Shown here: positions 1 to 7,565 of the stretch, in pieces
Position numbering within the stretch: the first letter of the stretch is position 1
Layout: each line of letters starts with the position of its first letter
From: an uncultured Clostridia bacterium
GTDB lineage: Bacteria > Bacillota > Clostridia > TANB77 > CAG-508
DNA length: 41,932 nucleotides
NCBI GenBank assembly: GCA_934130025.1
Contig: CAKOXG010000008.1
Span: 1 to 41,932, forward strand
Direction of reading: 5' to 3'
Program-made: the position numbers and the translations under genes
Notes under the pieces: model-generated
What the model was told of the DNA's origin: nothing
The model's database searches: none
Seen by the model: the letters and a program-made list of their open reading frames with translations, nothing else

Positions 1-72
1 GGAATGTGGGACTCGAACCCACGGTCTCCAGTGCCACAAACTGGCGCGTTAACCAACTACGCTAAATCCACC
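1..72 (-). tRNA. tRNA-His (anticodon GTG), 3' end cut by window start
   Basis: Read on the minus strand, the segment folds as a tRNA: D arm GCGT/ACGC, anticodon stem CCAGT/ACTGG around loop TTGTGGC (anticodon GTG, histidine), and T arm GTGGG-TTCGAGT-CCCAC. The 5' end is near 71, or 72 if the extra G(-1) typical of tRNA-His is counted; the last acceptor bases lie outside the window. In the visible acceptor stem, T6 faces T67, a mismatch. A good promoter lies just upstream at 109-138. Confidence 0.93.
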
Positions 73-108
73 ATAGTGCAACTGATTAAATAACCAAATG
101 CAATATTT

Positions 109-138
109 ATTTTACACCACTTATTAGGGTTTTGTCAA
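109..138 (-). promoter_or_regulatory. Promoter of tRNA-His
   Basis: On the minus strand, a perfect -35 TTGACA (133-138) is followed after 18 bases by TAAAAT (109-114), a near-consensus -10. It faces the tRNA 37 bases away. This is the housekeeping sigma-A type. Confidence 0.7.
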
Positions 139-168
139 CCTCATTTTGAAAAAATTTCAAAAATCTAA

Positions 169-837
169 CTAAGGCTCTTCTACAGCCCAAATTATAAGTC
201 TAGCTTTAGAGTTATCGGTACAAGTTGATAACGAAATTTCTCTTTTTCCTGCAGTATCTCTTACCATGTAATCTCCATCATCAGGGCTTGTCTCGTAAAT
301 ATTGTAAATATTATATTTTAGTTTTGTTCCAGAGTTATCAGTTATATAAACTTTATCACCTAGCTTTAATTTCTTATTACTTCCGAAAAATGAACCATTT
401 CTATAATTATGGCCAACTATTACAGTATTACCAATTTGGTTTGGGCCAGGTCCATAAGAAACTGCTACAGAGTACTCTATTGAGGTTCCTGTTGCTTTTT
501 CAAGTATAGGGTAATCAAGTTTTATTGTTGGAATAGATATTCTTCCAACTACATTATAACCCTTATAAGTAATCTTTTTAACAGAAGAATTATTGTCATC
601 CACTGTAGTATTTTCTATTACTTCTTCATTTAGTACAGGAATTACCGTGTTTTCAGCTTCAGTATTATTATCTACATTATTTTCAATATTATTATATTGA
701 TTTAAAACTTCTGAAACTTCTTTTTTATTATTTGCTCCACTTATAATATCATAACCTAAAAAGATTAATAGTCCTAGAACTGCTATTATAACTATTACTA
801 AAAGAACTGTTAGTAATTTTCCATATTTTCCATCCAT
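169..837 (-). CDS. Sortase (class B/D-like cysteine transpeptidase)
   Basis: This is a membrane-anchored sortase of about 222 residues. Sortases cut a sorting signal on surface proteins and join them to the cell wall or to pilin subunits. The chosen start (MDGKYGK) has AGGAGG seven bases upstream; an ATG eight codons earlier has no such site. Residues 8-30 form one membrane helix, followed by an Asn/Glu/Asp-rich linker to about 85 and then the sortase barrel. The catalytic residues are visible: His143 in VGHN, Cys206 in LSTCT and Arg213 in ARLII. The LSTC signature fits the superfamily, but class assignment from sequence alone is tentative. It is monocistronic, between tRNA-His and two cysteine-rich peptides. 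No LPxTG substrate is seen in the window, so its targets lie elsewhere. Confidence 0.9.
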   Translation of the reverse strand: MDGKYGKLLTVLLVIVIIAVLGLLIFLGYDIISGANNKKEVSEVLNQYNNIENNVDNNTEAENTVIPVLNEEVIENTTVDDNNSSVKKITYKGYNVVGRISIPTIKLDYPILEKATGTSIEYSVAVSYGPGPNQIGNTVIVGHNYRNGSFFGSNKKLKLGDKVYITDNSGTKLKYNIYNIYETSPDDGDYMVRDTAGKREISLSTCTDNSKARLIIWAVEEP

Positions 838-910
838 AATTAAACCTCCTAAAATACACACTACTAAAATAATTATAACATAAATACAATTTAATGGCTA
901 CAATTTTACG

Positions 911-938
911 AAAAAAATGGGAGAAAAGCTTTTCTCCC
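911..938 (-). terminator. Rho-independent terminator of the cysteine-rich gene pair
   Basis: Positions 919-938 are a perfect 10+10 inverted repeat (GGGAGAAAAG/CTTTTCTCCC). On the minus strand it is followed by A and seven T's. It lies 27 bases after the stop of the 965-1099 gene. Confidence 0.85.
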
Positions 939-964
939 GAGATAAACTGTGTGCCTAAATAAAA

Positions 965-1099
965 TTAACAGCATCCGCATCCATTGTTATTTCCGCCACA
1001 GCAACAGCATAATATTATTAATACGATGAAAATCCAAATGCAGCTATTTCCACCAAATCCGCATCCACAATTATTTTGACAGCATCTATTTTCTTGCAT
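965..1099 (-). CDS. Small cysteine-rich membrane peptide (44 aa)
   Basis: A 44-residue peptide starting MQENRCCQNNCGCGFGG, then a hydrophobic stretch (IWIFIVLIIL) running into CCCC and a Gly/Asn/Cys-rich tail ending GCGCC. About a quarter of the residues are cysteine. The start follows an excellent GGAGGTGA site. Such Gly/Cys peptides with a central hydrophobic segment are common in Clostridia and are often left hypothetical or given a misleading 'chorion class high-cysteine protein' label. Function is unknown; spore coat or envelope association is a guess from composition. It sits downstream of a second peptide of the same kind (1153-1248), and a 15-bp palindrome lies between them. Confidence 0.75.
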   Translation of the reverse strand: MQENRCCQNNCGCGFGGNSCIWIFIVLIILCCCCGGNNNGCGCC

Positions 1100-1119
1100 T
1101 AAAAGTCACCTCCTTAAAA

Positions 1120-1134
1120 TAAGTAAATTACTTA
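1120..1134. promoter_or_regulatory. Palindrome TAAGTAA-A-TTACTTA, possible operator
   Basis: A perfect 7+1+7 inverted repeat between the two cysteine-rich genes, just upstream of the ribosome binding site of the second. It matches the core of two 17-bp palindromes at 33593 and 33773, so a shared DNA-binding regulator is possible. Confidence 0.4.
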
Positions 1135-1152
1135 AAAATATGTTTAATTTTG

Positions 1153-1248
1153 CTAATTACAGCAAGCTCTATTACCACAGCCACAGCAGAATAGTAATAA
1201 GAACAAAATTATAAACCAAAGAAGTTCACTACTACAGCAATTTCCCAT
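1153..1248 (-). CDS. Small cysteine-rich membrane peptide (31 aa)
   Basis: A 31-residue peptide: MGNCCSSELLWF, a hydrophobic core (IILFLLLF), then CCGCGNRACCN. It begins after a clear GGAGG site. Like its downstream neighbour it combines one membrane-spanning stretch with clustered cysteines, so the two look like members of one peptide type. A hairpin (AAGAATT-TATC-AATTCTT, about 1269-1286) lies in its upstream region. Function is unknown; metal binding, disulfide cross-linking or spore-layer assembly are possibilities only. Confidence 0.65.
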   Translation of the reverse strand: MGNCCSSELLWFIILFLLLFCCGCGNRACCN

Positions 1249-1382
1249 AAAAATACCTCCTTATAAAAAAGAATTTATCAATTCTTTAGTTATGTTATAT
1301 ACTATTCAAATTAAAAATAAGTGTTACAAATAAAAAATTAAGTTTTTTGCTAAAACCCTATACAAAAAAACAAAATTAATGG

Positions 1383-1388
1383 TATAAT
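1383..1388 (+). promoter_or_regulatory. -10 element (TATAAT) upstream of mutL
   Basis: A perfect TATAAT 37 bases before the mutL start. The best -35 candidate, TATACA at 1359-1364, is 18 bases upstream and weak. A GTTACAAAT motif near 1323 resembles repeats seen before sepF and rsmD. Confidence 0.4.
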
Positions 1389-1425
1389 TTAAAAAGCTAA
1401 TAATTGGGAGGAAACAAAAGCATAT

Positions 1426-3558
1426 ATGGGAAAAATAGTTTTATTAGATGATGCAACAATTAATAAAATTGCAGCAGGGGAAGTTATTGAAAGGCCTGCT
1501 TCAGTTGTAAAAGAAATAATGGAAAATTCAATAGATGCAGGAGCAGATAAAATTACTGTAGAAATTAAAAATGGAGGAATATCATACATAAGAGTTACCG
1601 ACAATGGTAAAGGAATTATGCAGGATGATATGGAAATTGCTTTTGAGAGGCATGCAACGAGCAAACTTAGAAATGCGGACGAACTTAGCAAGGTTATGTC
1701 TATGGGGTTCAGAGGTGAAGCTTTGGCAAGTATTGCAGCCATTGCAAGGGTATCGCTGCTTTCAAAAACAGCAGATTCAGAAAATGGATATGAAGTAATT
1801 ATAGAAGGTGGAAAAATACTTAGTAAGTCTGAGGCAGGGTGCTCAAATGGAACAAGCATTACAATAGAAAATTTATTTTATAATACACCAGTAAGATACA
1901 AATTTTTAAAAAAGGATTTTACTGAATCGGGTTATATAGAAGATGTTGTAACAAGAATAGCTCTTGTCCATCCAGAAATTGCAATTAAGCTTATTAATAC
2001 AGGAAAAACTGTTATTCAAACATCTGGAAATGGAGATTTAAAATCTGTAGTTTACGGAATTTATGGCAAAGAAGTTGCGGAAAACTTGATAAATGTAGAC
2101 TACTCTTTTGAAGATATGGCCATAAAAGGAGTAATTGGAAAACCAGAAATTTCAAGAGCAAATAGATCGAACCAACTATTTTTTGTAAATAAAAGATATG
2201 TTAAAGACAAAACGCTTTCTAGTGCTGCAGAGCAAGCTTTTAAAGATTATATTTCTACAGGAAAGCACGGCTTTTTAATATTAAACATTGAAATGGACCC
2301 TCAAAAGGTAGATGTAAATGTGCATCCAGCAAAATTAGAAGTACGATTCCAAGAAGAAAATATGATATTTAAAGCAGTATATCATGCCATAAAAGATTCT
2401 ATTATTGGTGAGCAATCAAAAAATGATGTAGTATCTCAAATAGATAAGCAAATTGCCATAAATAACGATATAAACAAATTTATTGTTTCAAATAGTTCTA
2501 CTCTAAATAATTCAGGTAATGATATTTCTAATAATGAACATGATGAAGAAGATAAAATTGGAGAGACGATAAAAGAAGAAGTAAATGAAAAAACTTTTGA
2601 AGCGGTAATGGCAAAATTACATAAAATGCAGAATATTGTAAACAAGGTTGATAATAAACCTCAGGAAAATGAAGAAAAAAAGAAAGATGATTTTAAAATT
2701 GAAAATTATAAAGTGACTGAAAAAGAAAATGAACAAGAAACAAGAGAAAAAACAGTTGATAATGAAAATAAAAGCTATGAATTAAAGGAGCCAGAAGTAA
2801 AGTATAATGATAAGTATACAAATCCAGAATTTATGGAAATGTATAATAAAACATTTGGAACAGTGATTTCTAATAAAGAAGAAAATGAGAATAAAGATGA
2901 TATGCAAGATACATTTCGCACAGTGGAAAGCGGGGAAAATATTTCTGTTTTTCAAGATCAACCAAAATTTGCTACAAAGCCTTTATATAAATATGTTGGG
3001 CTTGCTTTTGGTAAATATATAATGATAGAAATAAAAGACGATTTTTATATAATAAACCAGACTGCAGCTCAAGAAAGAATGATATATGAAAGGCTTAAGG
3101 AAAATTACTATATGGATTCTTCTAAAAATTCTCAATTGATGTTGCTTCCAGATATAATAAATTTGAACCGTAAGCAAATGAGCATTTATCAGGATAATAG
3201 AGAAATTTTTAGAAAAGCAGGCTTTACGATTGATGAATTTGGGGAAGATACAATAAAACTTAGTGGTGTTCCAGAGGTTCTTATTGATTTAGAAACAAAA
3301 GAGGTATTTTTAGCAGTATTGGATGAAATAAACAAAGTTTCAAGAATATCTAAAGGTGAAATTGAAGAAAGATTTTTGTCAACAATTGCTGCAAAAGCAG
3401 CAGGTGAAACACCTGTAATTACACAAAGAGAGTTTATTATAGAATTTTTGGATAGATTTTTAGTTGTACCAGATTCATTTAAACCTGTACAAAGTGGCAC
3501 AGTTGCCATAAAGATGACTAAGGCAGACATTGAGAAAAAATTCTCAAGAAGACAATAA
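1426..3558 (+). CDS. mutL: DNA mismatch repair protein MutL, endonuclease motifs degenerate
   Basis: MutL couples mismatch recognition by MutS to strand removal. The N-terminal GHKL ATPase is well conserved: E-NSIDAG, DNGKGI and GFRGEALASI in the first 110 residues. A Lys/Glu/Asn-rich linker spans about 320-510, then the C-terminal dimerisation domain. The endonuclease motif DQHAxxExxxxE appears as N544-Q-T546-A, with E550 and E555 kept. The ACx(A)xK region reads IAAKAAG (654-660), and the CPHGRP region reads VQSGTV (688-693). The metal-binding Asp, His and Cys residues of endonuclease-type MutL are therefore absent. The GGAGG site lies about 14 bases before the ATG, which is long, but no other in-frame start fits. 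Length 710 is normal. It leads a run with a membrane protein and miaA; mutS is 36 kb away. Confidence 0.95.
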   Translation: MGKIVLLDDATINKIAAGEVIERPASVVKEIMENSIDAGADKITVEIKNGGISYIRVTDNGKGIMQDDMEIAFERHATSKLRNADELSKVMSMGFRGEALASIAAIARVSLLSKTADSENGYEVIIEGGKILSKSEAGCSNGTSITIENLFYNTPVRYKFLKKDFTESGYIEDVVTRIALVHPEIAIKLINTGKTVIQTSGNGDLKSVVYGIYGKEVAENLINVDYSFEDMAIKGVIGKPEISRANRSNQLFFVNKRYVKDKTLSSAAEQAFKDYISTGKHGFLILNIEMDPQKVDVNVHPAKLEVRFQEENMIFKAVYHAIKDSIIGEQSKNDVVSQIDKQIAINNDINKFIVSNSSTLNNSGNDISNNEHDEEDKIGETIKEEVNEKTFEAVMAKLHKMQNIVNKVDNKPQENEEKKKDDFKIENYKVTEKENEQETREKTVDNENKSYELKEPEVKYNDKYTNPEFMEMYNKTFGTVISNKEENENKDDMQDTFRTVESGENISVFQDQPKFATKPLYKYVGLAFGKYIMIEIKDDFYIINQTAAQERMIYERLKENYYMDSSKNSQLMLLPDIINLNRKQMSIYQDNREIFRKAGFTIDEFGEDTIKLSGVPEVLIDLETKEVFLAVLDEINKVSRISKGEIEERFLSTIAAKAAGETPVITQREFIIEFLDRFLVVPDSFKPVQSGTVAIKMTKADIEKKFSRRQ

Positions 3559-3578
3559 TATGGAGGAAAAATTGAAAA

Positions 3579-4046
3579 ATGAATAATATATTTATTACAG
3601 TATTTATACTACTTGCAAACCTTGTATCAATATTTTTAACATACAAATCTTTTGATAAGAATATGGAAAAAAATAAAAGACTATTATACACTATGATTTC
3701 ATTTGGCGTAATGTATATATTGGTATTAATTGTGTACTTCTTTAGCTCAATAGGAATTGATAAAACAGCTTCAGATACTGCAAGAAGTATGATTACATTT
3801 ACATTCGTTCCAGTAAATGCTATAATTATTCTACCTTTTTTAATAAGATCATTTTTTAGAAAAAGGAATAATGAAATATCAATTGAGCAATTAAATACTA
3901 GAGCAGTTATTGTTTTGATAATTGCAGTACTAATATTATTTGGGGAGTTCTTCTATTTTAAAAAAATTCAGAATGGAATAGTTGATTTATATAATCAAAA
4001 GAAAAATGCTGTTAATGCAGCAGTAAATATAACAAATATTGAGTGA
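3579..4046 (+). CDS. Four-helix membrane protein of unknown function
   Basis: A 155-residue protein I do not recognise. Hydrophobic segments at about 3-23, 37-60, 72-94 and 108-128 predict four membrane helices. Short basic loops (KNMEKNKR, FRKRNNE) suggest cytoplasmic loops, and the tail ends in a Lys/Asn/Ala-rich stretch. A GGAGG site precedes the start. It lies 20 bases after mutL, and its stop is 22 bases before the miaA ATG, so it is probably co-transcribed with both. Nothing in the sequence ties it to DNA repair or tRNA modification. Confidence 0.75.
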   Translation: MNNIFITVFILLANLVSIFLTYKSFDKNMEKNKRLLYTMISFGVMYILVLIVYFFSSIGIDKTASDTARSMITFTFVPVNAIIILPFLIRSFFRKRNNEISIEQLNTRAVIVLIIAVLILFGEFFYFKKIQNGIVDLYNQKKNAVNAAVNITNIE

Positions 4047-4068
4047 GAGGATTTTAAAATACAAAATT

Positions 4069-4989
4069 ATGCAAAAAGTTATTGTTATTTGTGGACCAAC
4101 AGCAAGTGGAAAAACAGCATTATCTATAGAGCTTGCAAATAAAATAAATGGAGAAATTGTATCTGCAGATTCAATGCAAATATATAAAGAAATGAATGTT
4201 GGAACAGCAAAACCATCTAAAGAGGAAATGCAGGGAATAAAGCATTATTTAATTGATTGTGTGGAACCAACCAGAAGATATAGTGTATCTGATTTTAAAA
4301 ATGATGCTATAAAAGCTATAGAAAAAATACTTGAAGATAGAAAAAATCCAATTGTAGTTGGTGGAACAGGCTTATATGTTAATTCTTTAATTTATGGAAT
4401 AGATTATCCAGAAATAAATACTGACTTTGAATACAGAAAAAAGCTAGAGGAAAGAGCTGAAAGAGAAGGCCTTGAAAAATTATATGAAGAAGCTTATAAA
4501 ATTGATGAAGAGGCAATGAAAAGCATAAGCCATAATGATAAAAAAAGAATTTTGAGAGTTTTGGAAATATTTAAAGAAACAGGAAAAACTAAAACTCAGG
4601 TAGAAATTGAATCTAAAAAGAATGGCATAAAATATGATTATAGGGTATTTGCAATAGATATGCCAAGAGATGTACTGTACGAAAGAATAAATAAAAGAGT
4701 GGATTTAATGCTTGAAAATGGGCTAATAGAAGAAGTTAAAAATATATATGAAAAATATGGAAAAGAATTAATTACTTCTATACAGGCAATAGGGTATAAA
4801 GAGGTAATAGAATACCTGGAAGGAAGATATTCAAAAGAAGAAATGATTGAAAAAATAAAAATGGAAACAAGAAGATATGCAAAAAGACAAATTACTTGGT
4901 TTAAAAAAATTGACAATATTATATGGCTTGATAGTACAAAAGGAATAAAAGAAAATGTGGATACAATTATTGAAAAATCTGAAATTTAG
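4069..4989 (+). CDS. miaA: tRNA dimethylallyltransferase MiaA
   Basis: MiaA transfers a dimethylallyl group to N6 of A37 in tRNAs reading UNN codons; MiaB, encoded at 38484, then adds the methylthio group. The P-loop GPTASGKT is at residues 9-16. DSMQIYKEMNVGTAKP (substrate binding), VVGGTGLYV, SHNDKKRILR and TRRYAKRQITWF follow in family order, and 306 residues is the usual length. I chose ATG 4069 because family members start a few residues before the P-loop. A TTG at 4039 would overlap the upstream gene and has no ribosome binding site. The GAGAGG before 4069 is rather distant (about 17 bases), so translation may be coupled to the upstream gene. Confidence 0.95.
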   Translation: MQKVIVICGPTASGKTALSIELANKINGEIVSADSMQIYKEMNVGTAKPSKEEMQGIKHYLIDCVEPTRRYSVSDFKNDAIKAIEKILEDRKNPIVVGGTGLYVNSLIYGIDYPEINTDFEYRKKLEERAEREGLEKLYEEAYKIDEEAMKSISHNDKKRILRVLEIFKETGKTKTQVEIESKKNGIKYDYRVFAIDMPRDVLYERINKRVDLMLENGLIEEVKNIYEKYGKELITSIQAIGYKEVIEYLEGRYSKEEMIEKIKMETRRYAKRQITWFKKIDNIIWLDSTKGIKENVDTIIEKSEI

Positions 4990-5000
4990 AAAGGAAAAAG

Positions 5001-6248
5001 ATGGAGAAGAAGAATACAATAGATAAGAAAAAAGTTGCTATATTGTGTGTGATTATATTAACTATTTTAATAATCGCTATATACACAATTCTACATCTGG
5101 TAAACAATCAATCTGATGTTTTTGTTGTTACAAATGGAACTCTTGAACAAGAAGAGACTGTTAGTGGATATGTTGTAAGAGAAGAAACTGTAATAAAGGG
5201 CAAAAACTATAAAAATGGAATGGTTAAGATAAAAAGTGAGGGTGAAAAAGTTGCAAAAGGTGATTCAATATTTAGGTACTACTCGTCGAATGAAGAAAAT
5301 ATAAAAAATGAAATTGCCAATCTTGATGCCAAAATACAACAAATAATGCAAAATGAAAATGGAGCATTTAATACTGATATTAAGCTATTGGAGAGCCAAA
5401 TAGAAAAAGAATTGAATTCCACATATGAGGCAAATAGTGTTCAAAAGATACAAGATAGTAAGAAAAATATAAGTTCATATGTTACTAAAAAAGCAAAAAT
5501 ATCAGGGGAATATAGCCCTTCAGGTTCGTATTTAAAAACGTTATTATCTCAAAGGGAAGAATATGAAAAACAGCTTAACGAAAATTCAGAATACATAGAA
5601 GCAACAGATAGTGGGGTGGTTTCATATAGAGTTGATGGGCTTGAGGAGGTTTTGCAAACAAGCGATTTTTCTAAATTAAATAAGGATTTTTTAGAAAAAT
5701 TAAATCTTAAAACAGGGCAAACCATTGCAAGCAGTGAAGAAATGGGAAAAATTATTAATAATTATAAATGCTATATAATATTTAATTCAGATTCTAATGA
5801 GGCAAAATCGGCAAAACAAGGTGATTCTATAAAAATAAGGCTACAAAATTCAGAAACAACTAACGCTACAGTAGAAAATATAATAGAAGAAAGTGATGGA
5901 AGTAAAACTATTACTATAAAAATAACTAATGATGTGGAAAAATTAATTTCATATAGAAAAATATCTTTAGACATAATTTGGTGGAGCGCTGATGGATTTA
6001 GAGTTCCAAATGAAGCTATAAAAGAAAAAGACGGCCTATCATATGTTGTTAGAAATAGAAATGGCTATTACAATAAAATGTTGGTTAAAATTTTAAAACA
6101 AAATGAAGAATATTGTATAGTAAGAGCATACAAAACAGAAGAATTAAAAGAGTTGGGGTATAGCACGAGGAAAATTTACAATATGAAAAATATTGCTTTA
6201 TATGATGAAATTGTGCTAAGACCTACAGAGGAACAAATGGCACAATAA
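5001..6248 (+). CDS. HlyD-like membrane protein (adaptor-type)
   Basis: A 415-residue protein with one N-terminal membrane helix (about 10-34). A short lipoyl-like beta segment follows (NGTLEQEETVSGYVVREE at about 47-64, then a GEKVAKGDSIFRY turn), then a coiled-coil region (about 100-200), and a C-terminal beta-rich part including an adaptor-like AxKEKDGLSYVVR stretch. This architecture matches HlyD/membrane-fusion-like proteins that in Clostridia often precede sepF. No ABC transporter lies beside it, so a true efflux role is doubtful and an envelope or division-related role is possible by context only. It starts 11 bases after miaA with an AAAGGA site. Four TTACAA repeats follow its stop. 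Confidence 0.7.
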   Translation: MEKKNTIDKKKVAILCVIILTILIIAIYTILHLVNNQSDVFVVTNGTLEQEETVSGYVVREETVIKGKNYKNGMVKIKSEGEKVAKGDSIFRYYSSNEENIKNEIANLDAKIQQIMQNENGAFNTDIKLLESQIEKELNSTYEANSVQKIQDSKKNISSYVTKKAKISGEYSPSGSYLKTLLSQREEYEKQLNENSEYIEATDSGVVSYRVDGLEEVLQTSDFSKLNKDFLEKLNLKTGQTIASSEEMGKIINNYKCYIIFNSDSNEAKSAKQGDSIKIRLQNSETTNATVENIIEESDGSKTITIKITNDVEKLISYRKISLDIIWWSADGFRVPNEAIKEKDGLSYVVRNRNGYYNKMLVKILKQNEEYCIVRAYKTEELKELGYSTRKIYNMKNIALYDEIVLRPTEEQMAQ

Positions 6249-6251
6249 AAG

Positions 6252-6299
6252 TTACAAATATTACAATAATATTACAATTTGTTTAAATTAACATTACAA
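6252..6299. repeat. Four phased TTACAA repeats upstream of sepF
   Basis: TTACAA occurs starting at 6252, 6262, 6272 and 6294, so the spacings are 10, 10 and 22 bases, close to whole turns of the helix. The cluster lies 14 bases upstream of the sepF -35 box. Similar TGTTACA copies precede rsmD. This could be a binding array for a regulator, or an AT-rich coincidence. Confidence 0.4.
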
Positions 6300-6312
6300 T
6301 ACAAAAAAACTA

Positions 6313-6341
6313 TTGACAATATTAAAAAAAAGATAGATACT
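6313..6341 (+). promoter_or_regulatory. Promoter of sepF-divIVA
   Basis: A perfect -35 TTGACA (6313-6318), a 17-base spacer and GATACT (6336-6341) as -10. It lies 45 bases before the sepF start. Confidence 0.65.
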
Positions 6342-6385
6342 ATAGCTAGATTTTTACAAAGGACGATAAAATTAGGAGGTTTATA

Positions 6386-6871
6386 ATGTCAGGAGCAATA
6401 ATGAATAAGATATGGGGAGCATTCGGAATGGATGCAAATGAAGAGGAAGAGGAGTACGAAGATACAAACCAGGAAGTAGAAGAAGAGGAAGAAGAAAATA
6501 ATAAAGAAAATAATAAACTATGGGGAAGACGTAACAACAATAGTAAAGTTGTAAATTTACCACAGGCACAACAAATAAGAATGGTTATTTCACAACCAAC
6601 AACATTTGATCAAGCTGAAGACATATGTGATTTATTAAAGGACAAGCAATCTGTAATAGTAAACTTGGAATATGTAAATAAAGATGTTGCAAGAAGAATT
6701 ATTGATGTTGTAAGTGGGGCTGTGCATGCTCTTGATGGACACATTCAAAAAGTATCAAATTCTATTTTCTTAATAGCACCATATAATTATGAAATAACAA
6801 ATGAAATGGCAAGAGAAGAAATAAAAAATAAATTGTCTGTATCATGGTTAAAAAATACAGGCAACAACTAA
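6386..6871 (+). CDS. sepF: Cell division protein SepF
   Basis: SepF tethers FtsZ filaments to the membrane and shapes the division septum. The N-terminus (MSGAIMNKIWGAFGM) is the amphipathic membrane-binding helix expected of the family. An acidic and Asn-rich linker follows (about 17-50), then the conserved C-terminal domain: VVNLPQ, a stretch with FDQAEDICDLLKDKQSVIVNLE, RRIIDVVSGAVHALDG and an end with IFLIAPYNYEI. Length 161 is typical. The AGGAGG site is optimally placed. divIVA follows 34 bases later and the pair shares a promoter at 6313, so this is a small division operon. Confidence 0.95.
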   Translation: MSGAIMNKIWGAFGMDANEEEEEYEDTNQEVEEEEEENNKENNKLWGRRNNNSKVVNLPQAQQIRMVISQPTTFDQAEDICDLLKDKQSVIVNLEYVNKDVARRIIDVVSGAVHALDGHIQKVSNSIFLIAPYNYEITNEMAREEIKNKLSVSWLKNTGNN

Positions 6872-6905
6872 TATTTTTTAAATGATAGGCTGGGAGGAAG
6901 TAAAA

Positions 6906-7361
6906 ATGATTACACCATTAGAAATAGAAAATAAAAAATTCTCAAAACAAATGATGAATGGCTATAGCGTTGAGGAAGTTGATGATTTTTTAGATGAATT
7001 AACAGCCTGCTATGAAAAAATATATAAAGATAGTAATGAGTCAAAGGATAAAATAAGAGAATTAGAAGGCAAGCTAGAACATTATAAACAAATAGAAGGA
7101 ACTTTAAATAATACATTAATAATGGCTCAAACAACAGCAGAAGATATAAAAAATGTTGCAAGACAACAGGCAGACCAAATAATAAAAGATGCTGAATCTG
7201 ATGCTAAACAGTCACTTACAAATTTAGAACAACAAATTGCATTAAAACAAAAAAGCTTGGAAGATTTACAAAAACAATTCGATGTATATAAAGCAAAGAT
7301 GGAATCACTTCTAATATCACAATTAGAACTAATAAAAGAAATAAATAAGGATAATGAATAA
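6906..7361 (+). CDS. divIVA: DivIVA-domain cell division/polarity protein
   Basis: DivIVA is a coiled-coil protein that binds curved membrane at poles and septa and recruits division or sporulation factors. The start MITPLEIENKKF, preceded by GGGAGG, fits the family; an ATG 24 bases upstream lies before the ribosome site and is less likely. The signature F-x-x-x-x-x-GYSVEEVDDFLDEL is at about residues 12-32. A long coiled coil with regular Glu/Lys/Gln heptads runs to the end (151 residues). It is directly downstream of sepF and followed by a terminator. Confidence 0.93.
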   Translation: MITPLEIENKKFSKQMMNGYSVEEVDDFLDELTACYEKIYKDSNESKDKIRELEGKLEHYKQIEGTLNNTLIMAQTTAEDIKNVARQQADQIIKDAESDAKQSLTNLEQQIALKQKSLEDLQKQFDVYKAKMESLLISQLELIKEINKDNE

Positions 7362-7411
7362 ATAACATAAGACAAAAGATTTGGTACAAAGGCCAAGTCT
7401 TTTTATGTTAT
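7362..7411 (+). terminator. Terminator after divIVA
   Basis: A long imperfect hairpin: ATAACATAA...TTATGTTAT as outer arms and AAAGATTTGG/CCAAGTCTTT as the inner stem (one G-U pair), with a TTTTTA run in the 3' arm. It begins directly after the divIVA stop. Confidence 0.7.
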
Positions 7412-7416
7412 TTAAT

Positions 7417-7464
7417 TGTTACAAAGGCACAAAAATGTTACAGCTCTATTAAATCTATGTTACA
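7417..7464. repeat. Three TGTTACA repeats upstream of rsmD
   Basis: TGTTACA occurs at 7417, 7436 and 7458 (steps of 19 and 22 bases, about two helix turns). The cluster ends 15 bases upstream of the rsmD -35 box, in the same arrangement as the TTACAA copies before sepF. Confidence 0.4.
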
Positions 7465-7479
7465 TTTGAGTTATAAATA

Positions 7480-7507
7480 TTGACATATAGAAAAAAAAAG
7501 ATAAAAT
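7480..7507 (+). promoter_or_regulatory. Promoter of rsmD
   Basis: TTGACA (7480-7485), a 16-base spacer and TAAAAT (7502-7507). It lies 58 bases before the rsmD start. Confidence 0.65.
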
Positions 7508-7565
7508 ATATATAGTAGTTATTTAATATCTGTAGAAATAGACTAATAATGAAAGAAGAAAAAAT

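Noticed and set aside
1389..1859. 156-codon minus-strand frame over the 5' part of mutL
   Set aside because: The translation mirrors the conserved MutL ATPase region and has no start signal.
5001..6248. Efflux transporter operon because of the HlyD-like protein
   Set aside because: No ABC or RND component is encoded nearby; the neighbours are miaA and sepF.
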